A stretch of 64,000 bases of DNA from Caprimulgus europaeus (taxonomy: Eukaryota; Chordata; Aves; Caprimulgiformes; Caprimulgidae), in the NCBI GenBank assembly GCA_907165065.1, contig OU015529.1:12654554-12718553 (forward strand). Direction: 5' to 3'. The translations under genes and the position numbers were made by a program. Positions 26,384-40,420 of the stretch are shown piece by piece (the stretch's first letter is position 1; each line of letters starts with the position of its first letter). A model generated the notes under the pieces. The model was not told where the DNA came from and ran no database searches. It saw nothing but the letters and a program-made list of their open reading frames with translations.

Positions 26384-28149
26384 ATGTGCTTGCATATGGA
26401 AAATGCATCTTGCTCACCTAATTCTTCCTGTAGTGTCAATTGCATGAAATATCTTTCACTTACCTGTCTCACAACATTTTGTAGAGTGCATTATGGTTAT
26501 AATCTGTTCCGGAAGAAGGTGCAGATTAAATTATTTCTGGATGTTCAGTATGTAATTATACAGGTCAAAATGTTTCCTTTCCCTTGTGGCTGTTGAATTC
26601 TCTGGACTGATAGGAAACTAACAGAATCTGGTCTCTGCTGACTTTTAGGACCCTTTGGAATGAAAGTTACTGTATGTTGGTAACAGGAAATTTATTACAT
26701 GAGGGTCAATGACACTTTCAGTGGTAAATTTGTCAAATAAAATTAGGATATAGTAGAAAATGAACTTCAGCTGTTGTGTCAGCCTGCTCAGAAAATAATT
26801 CTGAATTAGAGTCCATACAGCTATTCCTTACCTAATTTATGGTAGATGGCAAGTATATTATCACTATTCCATATGAATTCTCACTCTTCTATAGAACCCT
26901 AAAAAATAAGAACAAAGGGTCCTTTTGTGTGTTAAGCTGAATTTATGGGGTTAGTGTTGGAGTTGTGTGTATGGGGTATTTTGGGTGAGAGGGCACAGGC
27001 TGAACAGTAAAATTTCTTTACGTTTATGGCATTGATTAGAAAATTTGGTAACTTGGTAATTCAAGACTGTAGTTGCAAAAAAAAAATCATGTAGCACAAG
27101 GTCTGTGGAGCTGTACCAATTAACTCTAAAATAAAATTTTAAAAGTACTCTGTATTGATATGAGTCACAGGCCTGGTTTCTACTTTAAATGGATACATTT
27201 TCTGACTTCAACAAGCTTTGGCCAAGAACTGTAGAGGGTAACCAACAGACAAGAGTATTGATCAGATTGGACTGAATGAAATGTAACTCAAGCTAAGGGT
27301 CAAGTTCAGCCTGTGGTTAAATGTAAATGACTCCCATGGGTTTCACGTGTGCATATCTAAAGGCAGAATTTTCTCAGAGTAATTAAGAGGTCCTGCAGGT
27401 ATTTAGATAATTGCAATGGGAACTGTGGGGTAGTTTGGAAGAAATGACACTACAGTTTGCTATTTCATGATCTCATGCTAAAGCTGTACTTAAGGAAACA
27501 GAACCCTTTACTCCTTGGATTCCAGGCACTGTGTGCACACTAAGAGTCACTCGAGGAAGCAAGGGAAATTTACCTACATGGTAAGGAATTTACATTTTGA
27601 TGTCACTGACTGATGCCACTGACTGAAGTTGCTGTGAAGGTTTTGTTAATGGCAGCAGTAAGTTGGATTCTGACCAGTTAAGATTGTTTTGGTCATTTAA
27701 TTTTGCTGTTGACAGTCCGGAGGGAGGTGAGAATCGATTAGAAAACATGTTTACATCCTTCTGGCAAGCCACACCATTGTTGCTATCCATTTGCATCTTA
27801 TCATTGCAGCAGGTGGGACCAGGATAATCAGGTGGTGAATAGAGCAAGAGCTGGAAAGACAGAGATCACTTTGGGCTTTGACTGTTTTGGGTCTCAGAAG
27901 TTGTCCATCTAATTCAGGACTGATAAGGGCAAAGCCAACCGTTAGTGCAAGCCTCTCATTGCTCCGTTGTAACGAACAGGGAATGGGTCACACAGCATCA
28001 CCCCACAGTCTCTCCACAGCCCACTGAGTCTATCACTATGTGAAGTACTATAGATCTCTCTTTGTTTGGTTGAATAGGGATTTACTCAATGGAAGGAAAT
28101 CTGTGTTAATGGAAGTAATTTTATGTCCCAGTTTCTCGGGTGTGGGTGA

Positions 28150-28440
28150 ATGTGGTTAATTACTGGGGTTCAGCTGACGAGTAATAACTCATTAAGCTTC
28201 AGTGACTTGGTTGCTTTTGTTTTGTTATCTCTCCCATGTGTTTTTGCCTTGGGCAGCAGACTTGAATTGCCACTTCTGACAGACCAATCCCTTATTCAGT
28301 CATGACGTTTTCCTGCCAGTCTTGAGAAAAAAAGAGCAGCAAACCATCTGCCGCCTGCACTAATTGCTTCATGATTGCATTCATTGTTCTGGTGGAAAGT
28401 ACAGTTGTTATGTGGCTGATTCCTACCACCTAATTGCAGA
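28150..28440. promoter_or_regulatory. Candidate intronic regulatory element (homeodomain/SOX/CRE-half sites)
   Basis: The segment holds GGTTAATTACTGG, TCATGACGTTTTC (a CRE half-site), ACTAATTGCTTC, ATGATTGCATTC and a SOX-type ATTGTT (28383-28388), without recognised repeats or simple sequence. This mixed composition is typical of conserved non-coding elements; conservation is untested. Confidence 0.25.
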
Positions 28441-29035
28441 ATTATTACATTCTTCTCAATTTTCTGTGTAAGAGGAGTTACAAATCAGGAGGAAACTTCA
28501 GACAGAGCAAAGCATTGCTTGTGAGGCAAAAGCTTGTTGAAGGTCTCGTATGTGTGAGCACTTGTGGGTTTAATCAGCTTGCTTGTAAGTCGAAGGGATG
28601 TATTTTTGGGGGTATTGTTTATTTATTACTATGTAATCTTCAAAAGTGGTTTGCTATGTAATCAGAGGGTGGGATGTAAGAGAATCTGCTTCATGTGGAG
28701 ACATCTGCTATTCAGATGGGTCAGATACACAGAGGAATGGTTAGTAATCAGCCATGAATAACAGCTATTTGTAGAGACGAAATACAGGTGAAATGGGGAA
28801 ACACAAGTCACATGGGCGAAATACAGGGTTGTAATTGCCCAGCTCAAGAATAAATGTGCAAAGGTACTCAAGCTCTGAAAGGCAACAACAGAGGCTGAAA
28901 AAGCAGGTTTAAAATTGAGCTATTGTTGCTTCTCCTCTCTCATTTTAAATGAACTCTTGGAAAGCAAGGCACCCCAGACTAAAGGAGCTCTGTCAACATA
29001 GCACTAGTAAATGAAGAGGTTTAAGATTCCTTTTT

Positions 29036-29036
<1 letters not shown>

Positions 29037-29087
<51 letters not shown>
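29037..29087 (+). repeat. (CTTT)n microsatellite
   Basis: An uninterrupted run of about 12.75 CTTT units (51 bp), preceded by a T-tract. It is a pure polypyrimidine/polypurine strand pair. Confidence 0.98.
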
Positions 29088-31349
29088 AGTCTTTCCTATA
29101 TATCTGATTCTATCTGTCTACCTTTATTTATCGTGTATGTCACGCTGGAGATCAATGAGTTAGGGAGTGATACTTGACTGTATAGCTAAAAGTTTAGCGA
29201 ATGGGAATTCTGTTGCTTGTGGGACAACTTATTTTCTGTCATCAAACCATGTGTCTTCTTCAGTTTCCTACAGTAAAGAAAGTCCATTCGTCATGCATTC
29301 AAGTGCAAGAGAAGGCTGTTTGTATAACAGGGATGACAGAGGAACTGCTTAGAATAAGGATAACGGTGCATATAGCCACAGGACATCTGTGTGAGAGAAC
29401 AGGCCAACTCTTAAAGTACTTTCAGCCCCATATATATATATATCCATGTGTTTGCTCTAATGCTTGTGTTTGACAGTAGAGTATCTGCCATAGAGGTAGC
29501 CAATATTCTTTCTTCAAGATATGATCAATTATTTTGGATGCACTTAATTCTAAAACCTTTCATTTTGCTGCATTAAGATCTAACTTTGAGGGTTCTCTTG
29601 ATTGGAAAAGGGTCAGACCAGGGACTTCCAGAGATTCCTTTCAACATAAATTATGCTATTTTTATTTCAACCCTCTCAATTTCAGTGGTGAAAGTCACTG
29701 CCTACATAGACCAGAGAAGGGGGAATAAAATCCAGATTTATTTTATCAGAAATTGCATCATAGTTTGTTTTTTTGTTTGTTTGGGTTCTTTTTAAATGCC
29801 ATTAACGTCAAGTGACACCATTTTGGGGTGGTTTAGTTTTTCCACACTGCTGACATTTAGAGGACTATTCAGTTGGGCTAATGTTAGCTGAGGGAGGCTA
29901 ATCCCATCTAAAATTAATGGAGAGGAAAAAAAATCTTCTTTAGAGTGGTAAGCCTTAGCCACTTTGAATCATCCTTTGGAAAAGCCTCTCTCTTTTGACA
30001 GACTACAGACAAAACCAGGGAGCTAGTTTGCATAAAGCTAACACTAGCCTGTGTGAATAACTCCTTCTTTCCCCATGGCATTACTCCTGCAACAATCTAC
30101 ACTATTTGTGTTAATATTTAGGGCACCACTAATCAACCAAGCTAGTCTTCCAGCAGACTTGATTCTCTTTGATGCATATTGTTGCAGATGGAAAGTAGTA
30201 AGGAATTTGCACGTTAAAAGGTATTTGTCCCAGGCTTTGCAGTGTCTCATTCTGCACAATCTTAGATATCCTTTCTGGGTTACCAGCACCTGTGCCAGGA
30301 TTGGAAAGGGCCTTCCACACAAAGGACTTGTTAATGCTAACCCTTATTTTTAAGGCTTTCCATGTGGTTCTGTTTATAAGCAAGTGTTCAGTCGTGTACA
30401 GAAACATACACATCTGTAGCTAGGGCTGTGTATGCTATTTATGCAAAGACCTTAAGCACAAATACCTGTCGGGCATCCTGTTAACACAACTTGCAAACAG
30501 CTCTGCAAATATGCCTTGTTATCTCTAGGCAAACTGATTAGCATTTGGTGACAACCAGCGTACTGAAAATGAATAAGTAAGGGACATCAAAACTGTTCAT
30601 ATGGCTGTTATTTTATTAGGAGTTTTCCTTCTTTCTTCTCGTACAGTTACTCAGCGTTGTCTCAGCAAGAATAATGGTGTCAGATTGTATCTTTTTTGTG
30701 CTCTGCATAACTCTAAGTTTTCCTACTTCCATGAAAAAGTTACTCTTTTTCCTTTCCATCAGAGCTAGACAGTTCACTGGATTAGGTATAAAGAAATGTA
30801 CTTCATTTCTCTAGGCCTGCTACTGATCCTCTTGAGCAACTCCCTTCACTTTTCTGTAAATGATTCACCTCTCCCTTCTCTGTCATTTGTTTTGACTGTA
30901 CTCTCCAATGTCTCTGGTTTTTTACTACACAAAGTGTTTATCAGCACTGAATTCACTTCCAGCCATAGGTTTTAATATAATGCAAATTATAAACAGTAAT
31001 AATTTATTTTTAATTTTAAAGCTATGTATGTGTGCATAAAAATTCTGACACTTTGTCTTAAGTTCTACTGTAATAAGCTTTTTCTGTTCTGTTCTCATTC
31101 TAATATGATACACTTTATGAACAAAAATGCCTTTATTTAACGCAGTTATCTAAACAGTTACAAGCCTAGCTAGTAAATTTACGACACAACAGAAAGCAAA
31201 TGCAGGATGCTATGTTACTTGTTACAGGTATAGTATTTTTTAATGGAGAAGGGAATTAACCTTGAGGACAACATACTAAGTGGAGTGGTAAATTCATCAT
31301 CCCTTGGAATTGAGATTGGATGTCTTTCCAAATGATACAATCTAATTCA

Positions 31350-31470
31350 GCCATCAGTTGCTGGCCTGAATAATTCCCTCTACTACTTAAGTTAGTGATA
31401 AAGATTCTACAGCATCTGTTAGGAGAACAGACTGATGATACTAGTGGTTCCTTCTGGCTTTAAAATATAT
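31350..31470 (+). repeat. Possible old CR1-type 3' end
   Basis: 'TGATGATACTAGTGGTTCCT' running into 'TCTGGCTTTAAAATATATATG' resembles the 'tggtcccttctggccttaaaatctatg' end of older CR1 families. Upstream similarity is weak, so the left limit is a guess. Confidence 0.4.
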
Positions 31471-33317
31471 ATGCCAGGCAGATTCCTTTAAATATCTGGT
31501 GGTAAAAATGTGTTTCCTGCCACTTTTTTAGCATAAGTTGAATGCACTGGAGAAATCATGCTAATACTGCCACAAAGCCAAAACACCAGATGATGTGATT
31601 CATATCTGAAAATGTGTGCAGAGTTATTGTGGGATAGGTAGGAAGAAGAATGAGGGTCATCTCCAGGATGCTTTGATCTGATGAACAAACACAAAAGAAA
31701 TTGATGTGTTACAACCATACTGACCAAATCTACATGACAGCAGTGTGTGGTTCATCAGCAAAAGCCACCACAGCCCCTTCACTGGTATTTGAATGGGTTG
31801 TGAAGCAGATGTACAAAAGCTTTATCACTCTGATGTGTTTCCATCTGCATTCAATAAACAGCAATTATTTGGTATTCTTATTGATGGCTTCTGCATGGCA
31901 TGATTAATGTATTGCTGCAACTTAAAATATTCAAAGTCTATGCAGTGTCCTATGAACTTTATTGCTTCAAGGGTATTTATGCACCTGAACACTAGAATCT
32001 GAAATTAGATCAGAGACTAGGGAAGTAAAATAAGTATCAGTCCTGTAGCCCATTTTTGTATCCTGGATCATAGGTCTTATGCTCTATTCTAGGAAGGAAG
32101 TACCTTGCACAATTTGAGATTCTTTGCTTATACAAAACATACTGTTCTATTAAATTCTGTAGTGGCAGAGAAAAGCCTAGTCCATAGCTCTGCTAAATGA
32201 AGAATAGTGTGATTCAGGAAATAGTAGCATATCTCCCAGCCTTTAAGTGCTCTGAAGAAGAAATGCCCTGTGCAGTACTTTATTTTCATTTAATACACTT
32301 TGTTTGGTATCCAGATAAGCTGTACTGGATACACATTGGGAACATGTGTACATCCAAGCCCCTGTTCATTCTTTCTCACTGTTTGAGATGTCTGTAGTGC
32401 CACTGTGGAAACTTCTTTCCCACTAGTGATAATTTTTCATCCAACAGGTAAATCCAAGGGGATAAGGGTCTGAAAGATCATAAAGGACTACTGTATATAC
32501 CTATATAAACATGTTCAATCTTAAGTCCTTACCTGATGCACTAACCTCATCCTTTTCTGAAGAATCCATGGAAAGTAAAAAAATGCAAGAGAGACTTAAA
32601 TTGAAGTAGTACATCACTGAATTGAAACAGTCCACGTGACGTCTATCCTGTTGCTCTTTTGTTTTCTGAAAGTTTTGGATTAGTTCTAAACTTAATCTTT
32701 CACAGTTGAATAACATTTGAATAGTGCCCCTATGAACAATGAGGATAGTAACTGAAACTTTGTAAAAGACTAGAATTTCTTCAAATACAGCTGCTGTGAT
32801 AGTAAAATATCAGCAATAATTTATTCAGTATAAATGAATGGAGATAATGACTTGCCTGAATTTATGTCAGATTACATTGTTGCACCTTTAGAAAGAATTG
32901 TCTTTATCCAGTTTGACTATTCTGTGTTTATAGTTAAAGCTAAACTGTGCTTTTGGAATGTTGTATTATTTGGTGAAATTGAGATAAATTAAAAAAAAAT
33001 ATACTGAATGTGAAAAGTGATCTCTCAAAATCATTATATGGTTCATCAGTACAAAATCTGCAGTTTAGGTGCCCTGATGTTATGGGGATTTTTGTGTGTG
33101 AATAAATTCTCTTTAAAGGGGTGACAGTGAAACACCACAAACAGGGTCAGTTTTAACCATCTCATGGAAACACCAGGAAGTGTAAGAGGCAAGAAGTCAG
33201 CATATGTGAAGAAATTGTCAGGAGGACTGACCAGCAGGAACATTTTCAGGGAATCAGAGGTGAATTTGAATGAAATCCTGTGCTTTTGAAGACATTCTGA
33301 GGTAGTTTTCCAGTAAC

Positions 33318-33338
33318 TTTTTTTTTTTTTTTTTTTTT
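33318..33338 (+). repeat. T21 homopolymer followed by AG
   Basis: Twenty-one T residues directly followed by AGGTCAATAC. It looks like a strong polypyrimidine tract plus AG, but the downstream sequence is not a recognisable SORCS1 exon. Confidence 0.95.
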
Positions 33339-36300
33339 AGGTCAATACAAAAAAGTATTGTTATAGGTTGAATTGCTTTGGTCAGATCTATGTCCAGGAA
33401 GAATGAATGGAGCTTTCATGGAAACTAGAGGTGATAGAAGGAAAGGTTTTTATTTTGTGAATATAAGAATAACAAAGTTGGTAAATCCAGTCAACAAATA
33501 AACTCAAGACTCCATGCCATATTCCATTATAAATTGTTTTGTGGAAATTTCTTAAGTAAAAGAAAAATAATGGGAACTGTTAGCTTACTCAAAGCATTTC
33601 CCTCATGTTACTTCCAGCGTGCAATTTAAATTGCCTTTTCTTTAGCCAGATTCTGAATTTCCATGTGCATAATGTTTTTTGCATGAGATGAAATCAGTGC
33701 ATAAAATTGAATATCCTCATCAGCATAGGAAGCACATGGAACTACCACATGATTTAAGACCAGTGTATGTATCAGAACTAAATATTTAATCAGAATATCC
33801 AATTAGTTTAAACACATAATGATGAAACATCATGGACACTCGGGGTCAGTCATATCTGCAGCAATTTTTATAGGTGTTCTGGTCCGTAAAATGAAGCTGA
33901 AACAATGATAGACTCCATGTGACAGCTTTGGCTGGGAAAATGAGTCTTTTGAGAACAGAAGGGGTAATGGTAGGTCTTGCCTAGTATAATGACCCTTCAA
34001 CTGACATTTTATCAGGATCAGTGGGTCATTCAGATTCTCAGTAGTTGGTATGTGTAAACTTGCTTTCAAAGTCAGATATTAATGAGGAAATATCTGTCTT
34101 CTTGGATAATATACAGGTTACTTTGAGTGTAAGTTTATGTTTTGGTGAGCTTGAGGAGTATGCAAGTAACAGAGTTACTCACTGGCTCTGGGGAGCACAG
34201 ACCCTGTTGGAACTGGGAAGAAATGAGGACTGTTCTTTTAAGGTTTGCATTTACTAGTAACATGTAGTTGATGCCATGCTTTCTTACCCATCAGATTTAA
34301 AAGTCAGATAAACAATTCAACCGCCTCATAAGAGCCAGATTTTTGGCTAGGAAAATTTCAGGGAAGATCCAGTGTTTGTCAAGGAAATAAGTGGTGCACA
34401 GTACAGTTTTATTAAAGTGCCTGTCCAGGTGCAATACTTTATGAAACTGTAAACAGCTCATTTTGTTTGTCCTAAAGAGGTGACTTTGTGTCAGAAATCT
34501 CAACTTCATAAGTCAGTCAAACCCACATAGACAAGTAGGGTCATGTAGTTTATAATCTCATAACATTGGTTATTACATCAGAATGAATCAAATTTGCCAG
34601 ATACCTAGGGAACATTAAGCTCTTAAAGCTCGTATTTTAACTACTTGTATTGGAGTTTTAAAAATGCATATAGACTAATAAAAAAAAAATACAAAGCCAA
34701 GTAAGACTGCCAGTAAATTAAAGAGACAAATGAATCCTCAGTACCATTTGTTTTATCTCCATGAAATTGAGCAAAGGTCTGATGTTTTATAACACTTCTG
34801 ACTCCCACACAATCCCTTTAGGAGAAGTGTTTTAAGGATGAATCTGTATATTACACATTAAAGTTTCTTTATAGTTTTTCAGTGGAGTTATGCAACCTTT
34901 ATCTGTAAAATGGTGAGAAGATTGTATTCTTTACAGTAAGGATTTGTTTATTACAGACATTGCTCACTAAGATGTTTCCATTGGAAGAACTATTGAAGGA
35001 GTTTATTACCTTCTGTATCCTTTTTTTGATAGCCCAATTATATAAGCTATGTTTAACACATATACGTGTTTAATATACAGGTTAATACCAACTTCATTGA
35101 TATTAATGTTGGTGTTCAAATGTGATAGTATTTCAGTTCAGAGACTTATAAAGCATAAGACATTGATGAACAATGAGAAGAATGGAATCAGTGGTATCTA
35201 AATATCTCCCACGTCCTGTGAATTACCAAAAGCTGTTTTTGAAGCCAGTGTAATGTGGAAATCTCATGGCAAAACCATTGTTTTGTCTTATTCAACGTTT
35301 CCAACAGTAGCCACCTTGTTCCAGAAGAAAGTGCAAAACTCCTGGATTACTGTGGTGTTTTGCAGATGAAAACCAAAAGTATTACAAATAATATGAGAAA
35401 ATAATTTCCACTTTCTGAATAGTTGAACCTTTTATTGAGGTATCTCTTACAGGCAAAACTTGGCCTTACACTTACCTGCACTTATAATTTCCCTGTATTT
35501 ATAATAGCTACTGAGAGCCTCAGCAACATGTAAGTTGTTTAAACACATGCTGCAACAGATTATTTCTACTCTAGAGTGTAGAAATCTGAGTGAAGGCAAG
35601 ATGTGGAGGAGGTACAATACATGGGAGAACCAAAGAATAAAATAGATCTAATCAAAGGATGGAAAGGGCTTCAGCTCTTTTAAAGTTGTGAACTATCATA
35701 TGGGTACATTATGAAACAATATAAGTGTTCATTCTACCAGGGCAGAAGGGCACAGAAAGATTGTGACAGAATGTATCCAGAACTATCCAAAAAATAGAGG
35801 GTTTTATGACAATAAGATCTTGAGAGCTTTCTGCTTTGGAGAGATTTTCCAGATCTGAAGTAAAGAAAAATGTTGAGTTCTTTTTCCTCTTCCCAGGTAC
35901 ACATTTTCCCTTCTAGAAGTGGTATTGCAGTCTTGATCAGTTGAGTCAAATAACTTTCCAGTTATTCTTCATAGAACATTTTGTAAAAACATATTTTTTT
36001 TTCTCCCTATATTTTCTGGAATTTAGTTATTTTTTGTCATGCAAGCTGTCAAACTAAATTAAATAAACCAATCAGGTTTAACTAATTTCTGTTAAATATT
36101 TTCCTTTCATTAAGAATTTATACATACATCTTATTCCTCTTCAATAAATGCTTTATTTTGTTAACTGCAAATGTTTCTGAAAGATTTTATTTTTCTTCTG
36201 CATTTTCATTGGATTATAGGAAAGTTATTCATAGTTTACAAACAATATTTTTTGTTTTCAAAAATATCTGTATATTAAAGCATGTTTTGACTTTCTCAAA

Positions 36301-36685
36301 TTGAAAATGTTATCAATCAAAAAGCAAAAAAAAAAAAAAATACTCAAGTCTAAAATTAGTGCTAGATAGATCAGGAAATTAAAAGGGAAAGAAAAGATTA
36401 CATGGCAACTGTATCATGCTGTTACCCAGATATCCCAAAGCATTTTAAGATTAAGCTTAAGCTATCACTATCACTTTGAAATATGCGAGCAGCTCTTATG
36501 CTTCTCCTACAGGTCGGGATGCAAATAAAAGAGAGGGTGAGTAACATAGAGATATGGTTTGGTGTAGATAAGGAAAGAAGATCAGTTTTCAGATGTCAGC
36601 TTTCCCTACTCCAGAAGATAGTAGTGTCATGTTGTGAGAAGGCTCTTTCTATATCTGGGGGATTTTCTTGTGGTCCAGAAGGTTT

Positions 36686-36780
36686 ATTTGAATCCCTGCT
36701 CAGCCGCAGAAGGTATTTGTAACCTTGGGAGAGCCTTTCCTTTTCCTTACTTTTCTCTTTTCCCATCTAAAAGAGATAGG
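36686..36780 (+). repeat. MIR-like ancient SINE fragment
   Basis: 'GAATCCCTGCTC', 'TTTGTAACCTTGGGAGAGCC' and 'CCCATCTAAAAGAGATAGG' fit the MIR order 'gaatcctggctc ... gtgaccttgggcaagt ... catctgtaaaatggg'. Old and diverged. Confidence 0.5.
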
Positions 36781-38234
36781 TGGTAGGTTTCTTCTTCACA
36801 GAACAGCAGGATTTAAAAAAAGTGAACCAAAGCAAAACTCAACTGTTAATGATTGTTAAGTAGTCAGATATTGCACAGAAAAATAAATATAGAAAAGTAA
36901 GTGAGAAGAAAAATATTCCCTGATGAACAAGGATCAAATCTGTCAGATCAATACAAGATTTGTACTTCATAAGAGTGAAACCAGAAATGTCAGATCACTA
37001 CTTGGCCCTCAGATGAAAACATACATTGAAATTGTAATAGGTTACTTTTCTATTTGTGGTTGAAAAAGAAGTGTAGCAAAGAACATTATCTAATTTAAGT
37101 TTAATAATGAAAATTGTCATCAGATGGCAGTGCTTGCCAAAGAAAATGAAATGTCATCTCTGAAGGGTTTGCACGCATGAGCCTGTCACAAGAAGTCCCA
37201 GGAGAGAGAGGGCTTTTACAACAACAAGAAAATAAGAACCTAGCTTTAAAAAATTTCCATACAAGCACTATAATTACTAAATGGGGAAAAATAATCCCAG
37301 CTGTATCATAACTGATACTTGACAAAAAGCTACCCTCCAAAATCCTTTCTGGTCCAACTAAATAAATTCAGTCTAAAATTAATAACACTTAAAATAAAAT
37401 AGCTGAAAAAAAATCCTCACTGCAGATTCCCCCTTTGCTATAGATACGTTACTGCTGTTTGTGCTGCTGTCAGTCAGTGAAGTCTGAGATTGGTGCTGAG
37501 ATAATGGTAAAGAAGGAAAAACCTTCTAAAGCCTGGTTATTAAAGTGTCTTATCAAAGACAATGAGCGCTTTGGGCATGGGTTCCCAGGGAGCTGGGATT
37601 TCCCTTTGAGAGCTGTTGCCTTTTTTCACACGCTGTCTCCAGTTCACTGGGCACTAGCATCTAATTTGAGAGGCTGATCCTGACTATATCCATTTCCTCC
37701 CTTTGAAACAAACTTATAAGTCTTGCATTTCTCCACTTTTTGCCTGAACCACACGTCTCATTCAGGGCACTCACTGGGAGAATTCAGGGCTCCCTGGGTG
37801 CTGTGCTGCATCACAGCTTCTGCTCTGCACGGGAAGTAGGTGGATGCACCAGATGAACAGCCTCTCTGAAGAGCTGGAAGGGAGCTGTGGCTCCAGAGCC
37901 ATTCAACCACCTGGCACTGCAGTGGGACTTCAGGCATGGAGGAGGATGCTATGCAAGCACAGGGAAAGCTTTTTCAGGCTGTGTTTAATCCGTTCAGAAT
38001 ACTGTTACTACAATGAGCAAATTCAGAGAAGGGATAACCAGCTGAAAGTTATGCTCAGGGAAACTATAGAGGGAGTAGGGTGAGAGATGCAAAAGAGGGG
38101 GAACAAGATTAACTGTGATTATTTCAGCCATCTGAACGTCAGTGTCCCTGGAAATCTTACATACTATATATCCCCGGTCTGGAAACAGAAATGTTTGCTG
38201 AAATGATTGGATTTCTCCCTGTTCTTTATTAAAG

Positions 38235-38493
38235 GATCACAGAATCATGGAATAGTTTGGGTTGCAAGGGACCTTTAAAGGTCACCTAGTCCAACCCCCC
38301 AGCAGTGAGCAGGGATATCTTCAACTAGATCAGGTTGCTTAGAGTCCTGCCCAACATCACTTTGAATGTTTTCACCACCCTCAGTGTAAAAAATGTTTTC
38401 TTTACATCTAGTCTAAATTTACCCTCTTTCAGTTCAAAACCATTGCCCCTTGTCCTATTGCAAGAGGCCCTGTTAAAAAGTTTGTCCCTTGAG
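38235..38493 (-). repeat. CR1 LINE 3' end (antisense to SORCS1)
   Basis: On the + strand it begins with ATCACAGAATCATGGAAT, the inverted CR1 tail, followed by the ACCTTTAAAGGTCACCTAGT and CCAACCCCC blocks. It continues through the 'CATCACTTTGAATG' and 'CCATTGCCCCTTGTCCTA' segments of the CR1 3' region. About 260 bp are retained and closely match the familiar avian consensus, so this copy is relatively young. It is 5'-truncated. Confidence 0.95.
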
Positions 38494-39084
38494 CATTATT
38501 AAAGCTTAGATTACTGATATGTCAAAGACACATTACTTTGTACAAAAGAAACTATTTTGCTATGAAAGAGAAAGCGTTGACATCAGGGAGATAGGTTGGC
38601 AGTAGATTTTTGTTATTACGTTTTAATTTTTGTTGCAATTACAAAAGCAAGTCTAGAACAAAAATATCTTCTGTAATGGTAAAGTTCTTGATTTGGTGAC
38701 TTCGAAGAACTTTTAAAAAGCCATTGTTAAATGTCTAAAAAGATTTTCTTTAATTTTCAAAATGAAAGTTTTCCTTAGTTGTAGTTAGGGTCCCTTAATG
38801 TTTCAATAAAACTGTATCTAGTCTTCTACTTAAGCAAAAATAACACTCACTACTGAAGTTTTAAAAGTGGATGCATTTCTAGCCACAAAGCTAGACTGTG
38901 TTTCTTTTTCTTACCCTTGTTAACTTCTGTCCCGTCTGTTATTCCCTTTCTCTTCTTTGACAGTGACCAAGAGAAAGGGAGATGAGAAAAAGGTGAATTT
39001 TCAGGTTTCCTATTTTAAAGTAGACTTCAACATATGGAGTCTACTGCTTACAAAAAGATGTAATTAGTTTCTCCATGTCCTTCC

Positions 39085-39190
39085 AAGGTTTTACAGTAGG
39101 GAAACTGAAGCATATAGGGGTTTATATTGGTAGGGTAATGCAGACTCGGAAGTAGAACTCAAGGTTTATTACATTCCAGTCTCATGATTC
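39085..39190 (+). repeat. MIR-like ancient SINE 3' half
   Basis: 'TTTTACAGTAGGGAAACTGA' followed by AGCATATAGGGG and later GGAAGTAGAACTCAAGG corresponds to the MIR 3' half 'ttacagatggggaaactgaggca ... gcagagctgggattcaaacccagg'. Confidence 0.6.
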
Positions 39191-40420
39191 TTAAAATACA
39201 TTCATATCATCTTTCTGATCAACCCAAAGCTTTAAATCAGCTTCCCTCCTTCTCATTGTCAGGCATCCATCTTTCTCTTCCCTGTCCGTCCACTGCCACA
39301 ACTTGTTCAGGGTTTCCACAGAAATATTTGGACTGTTTGCATTTTCTGATAGATCTCTAAAGTGGTGTCCTGAAAAGGCAGATCACGGTTCAAAAAACAG
39401 ATCTAACATCCATCATTCTTGCCAGAAAGGGGGATTGAGCAAGTCTGTTAAGCAAGAGAAGGAGAGGAAATAGGATGAATCTGCAAAAACAATATAGAGC
39501 TGACTGCCCCTCAGTGCTTCCACATGAGAAGTCTGAAGTTAAATAAAGCAAGACAGAACCCAAGTGATCCTCACCTCTACTGTCCTTCTGATAATTACTG
39601 TTTGTAAGTGCTCTGTAATAGTAATATTTGTATATCATTCTACAAAGACATGTCAAAGTATTTATAATACCTGTAACATGCCTTTTTGCTGACCTTTCTC
39701 AGTCTGGTTTGGTATTTATCATGGAGAGATTTTCTGAAATGATTGATGTATTTGTCTATTGTTTGTGTAACTAGACTAGGAGAAGGTGTCACATTGTTTG
39801 CAGGAGAAGGACAAGAGCAAAGTGAGAATCAGAGGTTTCCATGGTACAAGTAACTTGTGCTATTTAATGTCATTCAGTCCTGCAAGAGAAATCTGGACAT
39901 GTTAGACTACTTTTTTGGTGCCAGATTGAACAACCTCTGCAGAGATGGCTACTGGTAACTGGAAAGAGAATAACTTTCCAACATAATATCAAGGCAGGCA
40001 AATCTGTATAACTTGTCAGAACCAGGCTAGGATATCAAAATGCTCTGTTATACTACACATTTGGTGTCCACTACAAGTTTAAAAAAGTGAAAGACAGCTT
40101 TCCCATACTGCATGATTTTATTACTTGATAGCGCCACAAAGAGCTAGATGGTGAGTTTTCAGTCAAGGCAGTTTGTTGGGTGTGCCCATACAGTGATTGC
40201 TCAGGCAATACCAGTTGTGTCCCATGTCACACAGCTCAGTATTGCCTCTGCAAATAAAAAACACCACAGATACTTTTCAGCCCCAAAAGTGAGGGCTTTG
40301 AGACTGGAGGAAGTAAAAGTCCAAGTGACTATCTCAGAAGTGAAACAGGCTTCTTCAGATTAATTTCTCTATTGTTTTTGTGGTTTACTATGATTCATGA
40401 CTATTTGTTTTTGTCCCTAG

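Larger units (their letters stand above)
24982..40420 (+). other. SORCS1: SORCS1 intron between first and second visible exons (15,439 bp)
   Basis: The intron starts GTAAGA and ends TTGTCCCTAG, joining phase 0 to phase 0. It contains a patch of duplicated short motifs (25107-26021), a TTTC microsatellite (29037-29087), a possible old CR1 end (31350-31470), a T21 tract (33318-33338), a MIR-like fragment (36686-36780), an antisense CR1 3' end (38235-38493) and another MIR-like fragment (39085-39190). The interval 37560-38070 is noticeably more GC-rich than its surroundings, but I cannot assign it. No further exon or RNA gene is recognised. Confidence 0.85.

Noticed and set aside
33318-33345. 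Long T-tract followed by AG, resembling a splice acceptor
   Set aside because: The following sequence does not match any part of the SorCS protein. The flanking exons at 24981 and 40421 already join in phase with continuous protein similarity.
37560-38070. GC-richer segment with open frames, considered as a possible unlabelled exon cluster
   Set aside because: No splice-bounded frame with family similarity was found, and it does not match SorCS protein sequence.
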